Source: Bradyrhizobium lablabi (lineage in GTDB: Bacteria; Pseudomonadota; Alphaproteobacteria; Rhizobiales; Xanthobacteraceae). From it: a DNA stretch of 64,000 nt. Below the pieces are notes generated by a model, which was given only the letters and a program-made list of their open reading frames with translations, made no database searches and was not told where the DNA came from. A program made the translations under genes and the position numbers. This document shows, piece by piece, positions 9,401 to 17,535 of this stretch. Within the stretch, counting starts at the first letter, position 1. Each line of letters begins with the position of its first letter. Location: NCBI RefSeq assembly GCF_900141755.1, contig NZ_LT670844.1, positions 1,488,001 through 1,552,000 on the forward strand, given 5' to 3'.

Positions 9401-9551
9401 ACAAAGCGACGTATTTGATGAACAGCCGGCTGCGGATCTTCGTCGCCTGCGGCCTCGCCTCCGGCGCCGCTTCCGCCACAGGCGAAGCGGCCAGCGTGCG
9501 GCCTTCTAACGTTCGACCTTGGGGCGTGTCCGGGTGGAGGGAAATGCTCAT
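6399..9551 (-). CDS. Membrane sensor histidine kinase (dCache-HAMP-GAF-GAF-HisKA-HATPase)
   Basis: A 1050-residue sensor. Order seen: membrane helix about 47-68; periplasmic Cache-like region about 80-315 with SRDPKFTEAV and YYGPVYFRRESEPYMTLSL; second membrane helix about 320-340; HAMP about 345-398; two GAF domains about 425-580 and 605-757, each preceded by an ES-LEQQTAT-type coiled coil. HisKA follows with phospho-acceptor His799 (GIAHEIKNPLNF). The ATPase domain has an N-box NLISNGFYA, RDNGTGIP and GEGTGLGLSM. The ATG at 9551 is preferred over an upstream TTG because GGGTGGG precedes it. It heads a three- or four-gene operon and its likely partners are the two receivers directly downstream. 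Confidence 0.93.
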   Translation of the reverse strand: MSISLHPDTPQGRTLEGRTLAASPVAEAAPEARPQATKIRSRLFIKYVALFVAVVGVALLSNGIFEVFFYYREHKAALIRIQHEQAEAAAAKIGQFIKEIESQLGWTTQLPWSAGSIEQRRFDALRLLRQVPAITELAQVDSTGKERLRVSRLAMDVVDSGLDLSRDPKFTEAVAHKVYYGPVYFRRESEPYMTLSLAGTRKDAGVSIAEVNLKLIWDVVSQIKVGERGHAYVVGAGGRLIAHPDISLVLRNTDMSKLLQVQAAQAGNPGADLESLQGAKNIQGQEVLTASAPIAPLGWTMFVELPVEEAYASLYLALQRLAIVLAGASIFAVLAGIFLARRMVGPIQALRAGAARIGGGDFAQRISIRTGDELEGLADQFNDMGARLQESYADLEKKVESRTAELSESLEQQTATSEVLQVISSSPGELEPVFQKMLENATRVCGANFGTMNLWDGDRLNVVANYNLPPAFAASRERTSIRPHPESGQAAVVRTHQVVQIHDLRSSPAYLAGDRVVVGMADIASARTIVIVPMVKEDELIGTIAIYRQEVRPFTDKQIALVENFTKQAVIAIENTRLLKELRQRTDDLSESLQQQTATADVLKVISRSAFDLKSVLTTLTESAKSLCGASLGIITLRDGEVMRLRAESGCTPAFVDFMETHPIRPGRETITGRVFMDGKPVHVADVQRDPEYNFGNAPTIGAYRAVLAVPLMRDGAVEGVLLLGRPGPGPFSQRQIDLVQTFADQAVIAIENVRLFEQVQERTKELSLSLEDLRTAQDRLVQTEKLASLGQLTAGIAHEIKNPLNFVNNFSAVSGELIDELNEVLTSAALDKKTREEIDELTHMLKGNLDKVVQHGKRADSIVKNMLLHSREGSGEHRPADINAIVEESLNLAYHGARAERSGFNITLKRDLDPAAGMIDLYPQEITRVFLNLISNGFYAATKRKERGEEGFEPTLSATTKSLGNAVEIRIRDNGTGIPSEVKEKMFNPFFTTKPAGEGTGLGLSMSHDIVVKQHGGKIDVDTKPGVFTEFIITLPRTAAAEMQSGGKN

Positions 9552-9624
9552 CCCACCCAATTTAGCAAGAACGCGGGGGCTTGTCTCTTCCCGCAGTGCG
9601 GTAGGATTACGCGACCAATGCGAC

Positions 9625-9643
9625 AGCGGCGATCAACGCCGCT
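9625..9643. terminator. Short stem-loop between the RND gene end and the sensor kinase
   Basis: AGCGGCG and CGCCGCT pair around a five-base loop in the 119-base gap between the RND stop (9671) and the kinase start (9551). There is no clear U-tract on the minus strand, so termination of the efflux operon here is only possible. Confidence 0.3.
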
Positions 9644-9670
9644 GCCGCTTTAGGTACATTGGTTAATAGC

Positions 9671-12600
9671 TCAGGTCGGCTTCAGCGCCTTGGTTCCGAG
9701 ATCGAACTCCGCGATTTCCTTGGCCCGCTCGGATTCCGCCGCTGCGCGGTGATCGGTAGCTATCGACACATAGACCGCCGGCAGCACGAACAGCGTAAAC
9801 AAAGTCCCGATCGACATGCCCGCAACCACGACAAGTCCGATCGAGAACCGGCTCGCCGCGCCCGCGCCGGTCGCGGTCAACAGCGGCAGCAGGCCGGTGA
9901 CCATCGCCGCGGTCGTCATCAGGATCGGGCGCAACCGGACGCGCGCCGCCATCTCGATCGCGGAGCGCCGATCGAGGCCTTCGTTGAGCTGCAGCTCGTT
10001 GGCGAACTCGACCATCAGGATGCCGTGCTTGCTGATCAAGCCGACCAGCGTGAGCAATCCGACCTGAGTATAGATGTTCATCGTGGCGGCGCCGAAGAAC
10101 AGCGGAATCAAGGCGCCGACGATCGCCATGGGAACGCTGATCATGATGACGAGCGGATCGCGCAGGCTCTCGAACTGCGCCGCCAGCACCAGGAAGATGA
10201 TGATCAAGGCAAACGCAAAGGTGATCGCGAGCTGGTTGCCTTCCTGCACATATTGCCGGGAATCGGCGAGGTAATCGTGGCTGAACCCGGCCGGCAGGTT
10301 CTTGGCCTGGCTCTCGAGGAAGTCGACCGCCGTTCCCACCGTCACGCCGGGCATCGGCACCGCCTGGAAGGTCGCCGAATTCAACTGGTTGTAGTGGGTC
10401 AGCGCGTTCGGATCGGTCCCCGTCTCAATCGAGACGACGGTCGACAGTGGCATCTGCTCGCCGCTCGACGTCGGCACATAATATCCGCCGAGCGCCTCGG
10501 GCGACAGCCGCTTGTCGCGCGGCACCTGCGGAATGACCTGATACGATCGGCCCTCGAGGTTGAACCGGTTCACGTAGTTTCCACCGAGCAGCGTCGCCAG
10601 CGAAGCCCCGATATTCTGCATGGTGATGCCGAGGTCGCTCGCCTTCGAGCGGTCGATCTTGACCCGCACCACCGGCTGGTTGAAGTCGAGATCGCTGTCG
10701 GAGACGATGAACAACCCGCTCTTGCGCGCGGCGTCCTTCAGCTTCACCATTTGCTCGAAGACCGACTGGAATCCGTTGGTCGAGGAGATCACCATCTGCA
10801 CCGGCAATCCGCCGGGACCGCCGGGCAGCGGCGGCAGGTTGAAGGCAAAGGCATTGACGCCTTCGATCTTGCTGATCTGCGCCTGCACCAGCGGCTTGAG
10901 CGCGATCGAGGAGCGCTTTCGCTCATCCCATGGCTTAAGCAGCATGCCGGCGATGCCGTTTTGCGGACCGTTGATGCCGTTCAGGACGAAACGAAGGTCC
11001 GTCTCGGGGAAGCCGGCGAATGTCTTGTCCAGCTTCTCGCCGTAATAGTCGATGTAATCGATGTTGGCGTATTTCGGCGCCTTGGTCACGGAGAACACGA
11101 TGCCCTGATCTTCCTCGGGCGCGAGCTCTTTCGAGGTGTGCATGTAAAGGAAACCGACCAGCCCGAGGATGGTCAGCGCGAACAACCCCGTGATCGGGCG
11201 GTAATCAAGCGAGCGATCGAGCTGCCGGCCGTACCAGCGCGTCATCGCTCCAAAAACCTTGTTGACGATCCGCGCAAACCTTCCTTCCTCGGCGCTCTTG
11301 AGGAACACCGAGCACATCATCGGCGACAGCGTCAGCGCGATCACGCCCGACACGATCACGGAGCCCGCCAGCGTGAAGGCGAATTCGCGAAACAGCGAAC
11401 CGGTGAGGCCGCCGAGGAAGCCGATCGGCGCATACACCGCGGCGAGCGTGATGGTCATGGAGATGACCGGGCCGACGATCTCGCGCGCGCCCTGCATCGC
11501 CGCCTGCACCGGAGGTTTTCCTTCCTCCAGATGCCGGTGGATGTTCTCCACGACCACGATGGCATCGTCGACGACGAGACCGATCGCCAGCACCATTGCG
11601 AGTAGCGTCAGCAGGTTGAAACTAAACCCCGCCATCAGCATCAGGGTGCAGACGCCGATCAGCGACAGTGGAATGGTCACCACCGGGATGATCACCGAAC
11701 GGAACGAGGCGAGGAACAGGAAGATCACCACCACCACGATGATGATCGCTTCGCCGAGCGTCTTCTCGACCTCGTCGATCGACGATTGAATGAACTTGGT
11801 CGAATCGTAGGCCACCTTCATCTTCATCGACGGCGGCAGATTGCGTTCCATTTCCGGAAACAGCGCGCGGACACCCTTGACCAGCGTCAGCGGGTTGCCC
11901 TGCGGGGTTGCCTGCACGCCGATGAAGATTGCGTGCTCGCCGTTGAAGGCGACGCTGGCGTCGGTACTCTGCGCCGCAAGTTCGACGGTTGCGATGTCCT
12001 CCATCCGCACGAAGCCACCGTCCTTGGATTTGACGATCATGCGCTTGAACTGCTCGACGTTCTGCAGATCGGAATTGGCGGTGACGTTGGAGACGATGAA
12101 AAAGCCCTTGGCCTGGCCCGCGGCGGCCTGGAAGTTGTTGGCGACGATCGCGGCGTTAACATCGCTCGGCGAAACGTTGCGGCCGGCCATTCGGACGGGA
12201 TCGAGCCACAGCCGCATCGCGAAGGTCTGGCCGCCCAGAATATCGGCAGAAGCAACGCCATCGACGGTCGAGAGCACCGGCTGAACCACCCGCGTCAGAT
12301 AGTCCGATATCGCCGATCCCGACAGCACTTCAGAGGAGAAGCCGAGATACATCACGGCGGTGGTCTGACCGGTGGTCTTGGTCACGACGGGGTCGTTGGA
12401 TTCCTTGGGAATCAGGTATTTGACCGAATTCACCTTGGCGAGCACTTCGGTCAGCGCCTGGTTCGGATCGAAATTCAGCTTGATGTAGACCTGGATGGTG
12501 CTGGTGCCGAGCACCGAGGACGAGGTCATGTAGTCGACGCCTTCGGCGGAGGCGACGGCCTGCTCGATCGGCGTCGTGATAAAACCCTGAATCAGGTCGG

Positions 12601-12766
12601 CCGACGCACCGGGATAGGAGGTGGTGACGTTGACCACCGTATTCGACAGTTTCGGATATTGCCGGATCCCCAGACTGGTCGCGGCCCGCAGACCGATCAG
12701 GAGAATCAATAGACTGACGACCACCGCCAACACGGGTCGCTTGATGAAAATGTCGGTCCAGACCAT
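9671..12766 (-). CDS. RND efflux transporter, inner-membrane pump (AcrB/MexF-like)
   Basis: A proton-driven pump of 1031 residues, the normal size for hydrophobe/amphiphile RND transporters. It opens MVWTDIFIKRPVLAVVVSLL (first membrane helix) and contains the proton-relay pair Asp400-Asp401 in GLVVDDAIVVVENI. Two large periplasmic loops and twelve predicted membrane segments fit the family. Upstream in the same operon are the periplasmic adaptor and a TetR repressor; no outer-membrane factor is in the window. The substrate is unknown. Long open frames on the opposite strand are codon-bias shadows. Confidence 0.95.
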   Translation of the reverse strand: MVWTDIFIKRPVLAVVVSLLILLIGLRAATSLGIRQYPKLSNTVVNVTTSYPGASADLIQGFITTPIEQAVASAEGVDYMTSSSVLGTSTIQVYIKLNFDPNQALTEVLAKVNSVKYLIPKESNDPVVTKTTGQTTAVMYLGFSSEVLSGSAISDYLTRVVQPVLSTVDGVASADILGGQTFAMRLWLDPVRMAGRNVSPSDVNAAIVANNFQAAAGQAKGFFIVSNVTANSDLQNVEQFKRMIVKSKDGGFVRMEDIATVELAAQSTDASVAFNGEHAIFIGVQATPQGNPLTLVKGVRALFPEMERNLPPSMKMKVAYDSTKFIQSSIDEVEKTLGEAIIIVVVVIFLFLASFRSVIIPVVTIPLSLIGVCTLMLMAGFSFNLLTLLAMVLAIGLVVDDAIVVVENIHRHLEEGKPPVQAAMQGAREIVGPVISMTITLAAVYAPIGFLGGLTGSLFREFAFTLAGSVIVSGVIALTLSPMMCSVFLKSAEEGRFARIVNKVFGAMTRWYGRQLDRSLDYRPITGLFALTILGLVGFLYMHTSKELAPEEDQGIVFSVTKAPKYANIDYIDYYGEKLDKTFAGFPETDLRFVLNGINGPQNGIAGMLLKPWDERKRSSIALKPLVQAQISKIEGVNAFAFNLPPLPGGPGGLPVQMVISSTNGFQSVFEQMVKLKDAARKSGLFIVSDSDLDFNQPVVRVKIDRSKASDLGITMQNIGASLATLLGGNYVNRFNLEGRSYQVIPQVPRDKRLSPEALGGYYVPTSSGEQMPLSTVVSIETGTDPNALTHYNQLNSATFQAVPMPGVTVGTAVDFLESQAKNLPAGFSHDYLADSRQYVQEGNQLAITFAFALIIIFLVLAAQFESLRDPLVIMISVPMAIVGALIPLFFGAATMNIYTQVGLLTLVGLISKHGILMVEFANELQLNEGLDRRSAIEMAARVRLRPILMTTAAMVTGLLPLLTATGAGAASRFSIGLVVVAGMSIGTLFTLFVLPAVYVSIATDHRAAAESERAKEIAEFDLGTKALKPT

Positions 12767-12786
12767 CGTGATGCGCTCCGATCGTT

Positions 12787-12823
12787 AGATCATGATCCGA
12801 TCAGATTGAATCGGAGATGATCT
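12787..12823. other. Intercistronic hairpin between adaptor and pump genes
   Basis: AGATCAT/ATGATCT and TCCGAT/ATCGGA form an interrupted stem of 13 pairs around an eight-base loop, placed between the adaptor stop (12852) and the pump start (12766). It may tune pump expression relative to the adaptor through mRNA stability. Confidence 0.5.
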
Positions 12824-12830
12824 AACCCTT

Positions 12831-12862
12831 TTTGTTTAGTAACGCGTTTGTTTAGTAACGCG
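12831..12862. repeat. Tandem 16-base duplication at the end of the adaptor gene
   Basis: TTTGTTTAGTAACGCG occurs twice head to tail (12831-12846 and 12847-12862). The second copy includes the TAA stop and last codons of the adaptor gene, so the duplication left a spare copy of the gene end downstream without changing the protein. Confidence 0.9.
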
Positions 12863-14045
12863 GTGGATTAGCCGGAATCGGCGGCGGCTCATCGGTTGAG
12901 ATCGCCACTGCCGCTCCCGATTGCAGCTTGAGTTGGCCCACGGCGACCACGCGATCGCCGGGCTTCAATCCACTGACGATTTCGGTACGCCCGTTGACCC
13001 GGTTTCCGGTCCGCACGAAGGTGCGAACCGCGGTCAGGCTGGTCTTGCCGTCATCCTCTTTCTTCTCGGTGATCAGGAACACCGAATCTCCGTAGAGCGT
13101 GTAGTCGACGGCCGTTTCGGGAATAGTGACGACGGCTGGCTTGTCCGGCAGCACGATCGTCGCCGTCGTGAACATGCCCGGCTTCAAGATGTGATCGGGA
13201 TTGTCGAGGGTGGCCTGAACGCGGATGTTGCGCGTATCGGTGGAGATCTGGGGTTCGATCGCGGTGATTTTGCCCTCGAATCTGCGGCCGGGATAGGCGT
13301 CAACCGTGATGCGCACCGTCTGTCCGACACTGAGCTGTGCAGACTGTTTTTCCGTCACCGTAAAATTGGCGTACAGCGTCGACAAATCGGTCAACGTCAC
13401 GATCTGGGTGCCCGCGGTGAGATATTGGCCGACCTCGACGTGACGGACACCGAGCTCGCCGTCGAACGGCGCGCGCACCAGCTTCTGCGAAATGATCGCC
13501 TGGGTCTTGGCGATGCCGGCGATGGCCTGGTCGTAGGTCGCCTGCGCGGCATCGGCCGTCGCCTGCGGACCGAACTGGCGCGCCGCCAGTTGCTTGGCGC
13601 GATCGAGCGCCAGCTGCGCGCCGGTCGCCTGCGCCTTGAAGCTCGCGAGGTCGCCCTGCTCGGGGCCGTCGAATAATTGCACCAGCGGACTTCCGGCCTT
13701 CACGGTAGAACCCGCGGTAAACATGATGTCGGTGATGCGGCCTGAGAGATCGGAGGTGACATTGACCTGATGCACGGCGGCGAGGTCGCCGACCGCCATC
13801 AGCAGGTTCGGAACAACCTCCGATTTGGCCTCGGCAATCGCGACCGACGACGGCGGCGGCTTATTATTCGCGAAGAACTGCGCGATCATATGGCTGCGGA
13901 ACGCATTGAAGCCGACCAGACCGCCGACCAACAGCGCGAGCAACAGGCCGACGATGATGAACCAGCGCACCATCCGGACCGGACGCGCGCGCGGCTTATC
14001 GGTAATCGCCCTGCCGGAGATATTGGCTTCGGTCACAATGTTCAT
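12852..14045 (-). CDS. RND efflux periplasmic adaptor (membrane fusion protein)
   Basis: A 397-residue HlyD/AcrA-type adaptor linking the pump to an outer-membrane channel. It has one N-terminal membrane anchor (VRWFIIVGLLLALLVGGLVG), a split lipoyl/barrel-sandwich domain (VTSDLSGRITDIMFTAGSTV and RAPFDGELGVRHVEVGQYL), an alpha hairpin between them, and a beta-barrel domain (TDLSTLYANFTVTEKQ). The ATG at 14045 begins one base after the TetR stop and matches the normal start of the family better than an extension into the repressor gene. It is second in a tetR-mfp-rnd operon. Confidence 0.93.
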   Translation of the reverse strand: MNIVTEANISGRAITDKPRARPVRMVRWFIIVGLLLALLVGGLVGFNAFRSHMIAQFFANNKPPPSSVAIAEAKSEVVPNLLMAVGDLAAVHQVNVTSDLSGRITDIMFTAGSTVKAGSPLVQLFDGPEQGDLASFKAQATGAQLALDRAKQLAARQFGPQATADAAQATYDQAIAGIAKTQAIISQKLVRAPFDGELGVRHVEVGQYLTAGTQIVTLTDLSTLYANFTVTEKQSAQLSVGQTVRITVDAYPGRRFEGKITAIEPQISTDTRNIRVQATLDNPDHILKPGMFTTATIVLPDKPAVVTIPETAVDYTLYGDSVFLITEKKEDDGKTSLTAVRTFVRTGNRVNGRTEIVSGLKPGDRVVAVGQLKLQSGAAVAISTDEPPPIPANPPRY

Positions 14046-14046
14046 G

Positions 14047-14748
14047 TCAGGCACTTTCTGCAGTTGCCGGCTGCCCCCAGACCGGCGACAGTTCCCGGTC
14101 CAGATGGGAGGCAATCACGGTTTCGTTAAGGCCAATTCCGCGGAGAATGAATTCGCACACTTGCCGTTCGAGCTTGGCCGGGGCGCCATAGGTCAGACAT
14201 GGCACCGACGGCAGCCGCGCCAGCGCGGTCATCAAAACGGTATGATGCGCAAACCAGAACAGGTTCATCGGGTCGCGTCCGAGCGGCGCAGCGTCCCCCG
14301 CCGCCACCGCGCGCTCGAGCGAGGCGGTGAACATCTGTCCAATCAGATGGCCGATCTTGTCGTAAATCAGCCGCGCGAACTCCCCATCGTCGAGGTGGCT
14401 CGTCATCATCAGCCTGAGACGCTGGGCCTCTTCCTGATCAGGTGCCTCCGACAATTCGGTGAAATGGCGGACCATCCCGCGAATCAGCGTGACAAGCGTC
14501 TCGGTCGATGGCTCCAGCCCCAATAGTCGATGCAGCGCGGGATCGGCCTCGCACTCTTCGGAGAGGATTTCCGCATACAGCGCCGATTTCGACGGGAAGT
14601 GCTTGAACAGCAATCCTTCCGAGATCGAGGCCGCCGCCGCGACGCTCTTGGTCGTGGTCCCCGCAAAGCCATGGCGCGCAAAGCACCGCTTGGCGGCGCT
14701 CAGGATCAATTGCCGCCTTAAATCGCTGGTCATGCGCAGGGTGCTCAT
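14047..14748 (-). CDS. TetR/AcrR-family repressor of the efflux operon
   Basis: A 233-residue regulator with an N-terminal helix-turn-helix (AAKRCFARHGFAGTTTKSVA followed by ISEGLLFKHFPSKSALY) and a ligand-binding C-terminal half. The ATG at 14748 is chosen because a perfect inverted repeat lies at 14753-14768 directly before it. A longer frame to 14784 would bury this operator inside the gene. Its own promoter also drives the adaptor and pump, so it should repress all three genes and be relieved by a pump substrate. Confidence 0.9.
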   Translation of the reverse strand: MSTLRMTSDLRRQLILSAAKRCFARHGFAGTTTKSVAAAASISEGLLFKHFPSKSALYAEILSEECEADPALHRLLGLEPSTETLVTLIRGMVRHFTELSEAPDQEEAQRLRLMMTSHLDDGEFARLIYDKIGHLIGQMFTASLERAVAAGDAAPLGRDPMNLFWFAHHTVLMTALARLPSVPCLTYGAPAKLERQVCEFILRGIGLNETVIASHLDRELSPVWGQPATAESA

Positions 14749-14752
14749 GCTC

Positions 14753-14768
14753 GTGAGTAAGCACTCAC
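14753..14768. promoter_or_regulatory. Predicted TetR operator
   Basis: GTGAGTAAGCACTCAC is a perfect 6-4-6 inverted repeat starting five bases from the repressor ATG. GTGAGT...ACTCAC palindromes of this type are known operators of AcrR-like efflux repressors, which supports autoregulation. Its position over the leader would block initiation or elongation. Confidence 0.75.
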
Positions 14769-14858
14769 CTTTACAAAAAGTCAAGGTTTTTGCTGCAGCG
14801 CACCAGGTTCCTAGAGTTTCTAAAGACCAGAGGTTCTAAAGAACAGGCCTAGACGGGG

Positions 14859-15446
14859 CTAGATCGGCCCAAAGCCGAGCGCGCCGCGGATACGGGTAAC
14901 CGTGTACTGGCCGTCGCGGCTGGAGAGCACGCGCTCCAGATTGGCGCTGTCGATCTTGATACTGGCAAAGCGCGGCCCGGTGAGGTCCTGCATGGACAGC
15001 GCATAGGCCTCGATCTCAGCCATGGTCGAAATCGCGCGGGCGTCCGCGATCCCGCAGGATCGGGCGACGCCGACGAGGTCGACGGTCGCGGCGGTGTGGC
15101 TCGCCTGCCCGCCGGTCTCGCCATAGACCTCATTGTCCAGCACCACGATGGTTAAGTTTTTGGGCTTTTGCAGGCCGACGGTCGCAAGGCTCCCGATCCC
15201 CATCAGCATCTCGCCATCGCCGGTGATCACCACTACCGGTAGCTCGGGCTGCGCCAGCGCGACGCCGAGCCCGATCATGACCGCGCCCCCCATGGCGCCC
15301 CACAGGTAAAAGTTGCGGTCGTGGTCGCCGGCGGCCGCAATGTCGTAGGTCGAGGCGCCGAGCCCGCCGACCACGATGGCCTCCTTGCGCTCCGCCAACA
15401 GGCTTGCGACGACGCTGCGCCGGTCGAGAAGATTTGCCTTGCTCAT
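14859..15446 (-). CDS. TPP-dependent decarboxylase, C-terminal (beta, ComE-like) subunit
   Basis: A 195-residue thiamine-pyrophosphate-binding half-enzyme. The TPP/Mg motif is visible as GDGEMLMGIGSL followed about 20 residues later by LDNEVYGETGG. The N-terminus MSKANLLDRRSVVASLL starts at an ATG overlapping the stop of the alpha gene by four bases. Together the two chains correspond to a split sulfopyruvate or phosphonopyruvate decarboxylase. Which 2-oxo acid is decarboxylated cannot be told from the sequence; no sulfonate or phosphonate genes are nearby. Confidence 0.8.
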   Translation of the reverse strand: MSKANLLDRRSVVASLLAERKEAIVVGGLGASTYDIAAAGDHDRNFYLWGAMGGAVMIGLGVALAQPELPVVVITGDGEMLMGIGSLATVGLQKPKNLTIVVLDNEVYGETGGQASHTAATVDLVGVARSCGIADARAISTMAEIEAYALSMQDLTGPRFASIKIDSANLERVLSSRDGQYTVTRIRGALGFGPI

Positions 15447-15997
15447 TTGGTAAAAACCTTTGCCCCGATCAGGCGCTGCGACAACAGCACGGCGGTCGGC
15501 GTGCAGGCATTGTAGGCCTGGCCGGCGGCGGCCTCGACCACCTCGCGCACTTCGCTCGCGTGGGAAGCCCGCAACACTTTTATCCCCGACAATTCGAAAA
15601 CGCCTGATGTGCTCGAACCCATTGGCACCTGCCAGGGATTGAATTCGCCCCACTCGCCGCGCATCGTCACCAAAGTGAGGAACGGAAAGCGGAAAATCTG
15701 GGTCAGCGACAGCATGTTCACACAATTGCCGACGCCACTCGACTGCATCAGCAGCACGCCGCGCTGGCCGCCGGCCCAGGCGCCGGCGAGTAGCGCCACG
15801 CCCTCTTCTTCCGTCGTCAGCGGCACCGCGCGCATCGCGGGCGCCCCCAGCACGCGGTCGATCAATTGCGAATGCCCGGCATCCGGCACGTAAGGCACCT
15901 GGCGGACATCGAAGCGCTGCAATATCGCAAAGATCTCCTCCGGCCAGGAAGAGGCAGTTTCGGCCATTTCCGCTGCGGCTTCGGTTCGGGCGTGCAT
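15443..15997 (-). CDS. TPP-dependent decarboxylase, N-terminal (alpha, ComD-like) subunit
   Basis: About 184 residues of the PYR-type domain. PLTTEEEGVALLAGAWAGG contains the Glu that activates the thiamine ring, and GVLLMQSSGVGNCVNMLSL and VTMRGEWGEFNPWQ are typical of ComD and phosphonopyruvate decarboxylase. ATGs at 15997 and 16003 both precede MHAR; 15997 has better spacing to a GGAA box. It is coupled by ATGA overlap to the beta subunit. The gene is divergent from the P450 at 16122. Confidence 0.8.
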   Translation of the reverse strand: MHARTEAAAEMAETASSWPEEIFAILQRFDVRQVPYVPDAGHSQLIDRVLGAPAMRAVPLTTEEEGVALLAGAWAGGQRGVLLMQSSGVGNCVNMLSLTQIFRFPFLTLVTMRGEWGEFNPWQVPMGSSTSGVFELSGIKVLRASHASEVREVVEAAAGQAYNACTPTAVLLSQRLIGAKVFTK

Positions 15998-16121
15998 TTT
16001 CATTTCCAGTCGGCTAGGCGAGACTGTATTCGGGTGCAAGACTCTAGCAAGACTTTAGACGGCGCCGCATTTTACGAAAGAGCGAAAACGGCATATCCCT
16101 CTCCCCAAAGAGTATGGCAGC

Positions 16122-17342
16122 ATGACTGCGAACGCACGAGAGCTGGCGAAGAGTTTCGACCTCGAGAGACTGACGGGCGAATTTTACGCCGACCCCTACC
16201 CGATCTATCGTGCACTGCGGGAGCACGAGCCGGTCAAGCTGATGCCCAACGGCGCCTACTTCCTGACGCGCTATGACGATCTGGTCTCTGCCTACAAGAA
16301 CACGAAGATTTTCTCATCCGACAAGAAACGGGAGTTCTTGCCGAAATACGGCACATCGCTCCTCTACGAACATCACACCACGAGCCTCGTCTTCAACGAC
16401 CCGCCGGCGCACACCCGCGTGCGGCGCTTGATCATGGGCGCGCTGTCGCCGCGCGCCATCGCCGAGATGGAGCCCTATCTGATCGCGCTGGTCGACCGCC
16501 TGCTCGATGGCATCGCCGCGAAGGGCGAGTTTGAGCTGATCGGCGATTTCGCTTCCGCGATCCCCGTCGAGGTGATCGGCAATCTGCTCGATGTGCCGCA
16601 CGACGAGCGCGAGCCCTTGCGCGACTGGTCGCTGGCTATACTTGGCGCGCTTGAACCGGTCATCAGCGCCGAGGTGTTTGCGCGCGGCAACAAGGCCGTG
16701 GAAGATTTCCTCCTTTATCTCGAAGTCCTGGTCGAACGGCGTCGCGCAAAACCCGGCAACCCCGAACGCGACGTGCTGACGCGTCTGCTTCAGGGCGAGG
16801 ATAATGGCGAGCGGTTGACGGCGAAGGAACTGCTGCACAATTGCATCTTTCTCCTGAACGCCGGCCACGAGACCACCACCAATCTGATCGGCAACGGGCT
16901 GGTGGCGTTGTCGCAAAACCCCGCGCAGAAAAACCGGCTGATCGAACATCCCGATCTGATCAAGACCGCGGTCGAGGAAATCCTGCGGTTTGAAAGTTCG
17001 AACCAGCTCGGCAACCGCATGACGACGGCGCAAGTCGAGCTCGGCGGCGTCACGCTTGCCACCGGCACGCCGGTGACGCTGTGCATTGGGGCTGCGAACC
17101 GCGATCCCGCCCAATTCCCTGACCCGGAAACGCTCGACATCGGCCGCACGCCGAACCGGCATCTGGCGTTCGCCACCGGCGCGCATCAATGCGCCGGCAT
17201 GGCGCTGGCGCGGCTCGAAGGCGCCATCGCGATTTCGCGATTTCTGGCGCGGTTTCCGAATTACGCGCTGAACGGAGAGCCGGTGCGCGGCGGCCGCGTC
17301 CGCTTCCGCGGATTTTTGAGCGTGCCGTGTATTACTGCGTAG
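16122..17342 (+). CDS. Cytochrome P450
   Basis: A soluble bacterial P450 of 406 residues. The I-helix oxygen-activation motif AGHETT is at 247-252, the K-helix ExxR at 286-289 (EEILR) and the heme-ligand loop FATGAHQCAG at 350-359 with Cys357. NDPPAHTRVRR near 92 is the usual C-helix region. No ferredoxin or reductase gene is adjacent, so it must borrow electrons from elsewhere, possibly from the reductase at 50774. The substrate is unknown. The stop codon is the first part of a palindromic repeat. Confidence 0.93.
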   Translation: MTANARELAKSFDLERLTGEFYADPYPIYRALREHEPVKLMPNGAYFLTRYDDLVSAYKNTKIFSSDKKREFLPKYGTSLLYEHHTTSLVFNDPPAHTRVRRLIMGALSPRAIAEMEPYLIALVDRLLDGIAAKGEFELIGDFASAIPVEVIGNLLDVPHDEREPLRDWSLAILGALEPVISAEVFARGNKAVEDFLLYLEVLVERRRAKPGNPERDVLTRLLQGEDNGERLTAKELLHNCIFLLNAGHETTTNLIGNGLVALSQNPAQKNRLIEHPDLIKTAVEEILRFESSNQLGNRMTTAQVELGGVTLATGTPVTLCIGAANRDPAQFPDPETLDIGRTPNRHLAFATGAHQCAGMALARLEGAIAISRFLARFPNYALNGEPVRGGRVRFRGFLSVPCITA

Positions 17343-17419
17343 GATGGGTTGAGCGAAAGCGAAACCCATCAATTGCTTCCGAAGGAGTGATGGGTATCGC
17401 TTCGCTCAACCCATCCTAC
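17339..17419. repeat. Palindromic GTAGGATGGGTTGAGCG repeat
   Basis: Arms GTAGGATGGGTTGAGCGAA (17339-17357) and TTCGCTCAACCCATCCTAC (17401-17419) are perfectly complementary, with a second inner pair ACCCATCA/TGATGGGT. I recall elements of this sequence as common in Bradyrhizobium intergenic DNA. It begins at the P450 stop codon and may act as its transcript end structure. Confidence 0.9.
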
Positions 17420-17535
17420 GATCGCCGCTGGACGCCCGCGGCATCTCGCTCATCGACCAGGCGCCGTTTCGACGGTATATTCATGGATCGTCCATTTCGG
17501 CAGGCGGCCGCTGGCGAAACGCGGGTGACAAAAAG

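Noticed and set aside
9659..11605. A 648-codon open frame on the plus strand
   Set aside because: It is fully antisense to the RND pump gene. The pump has clear family motifs; the antisense frame is arginine/histidine-rich and shows none. Codon bias in G+C-rich DNA produces such shadows.
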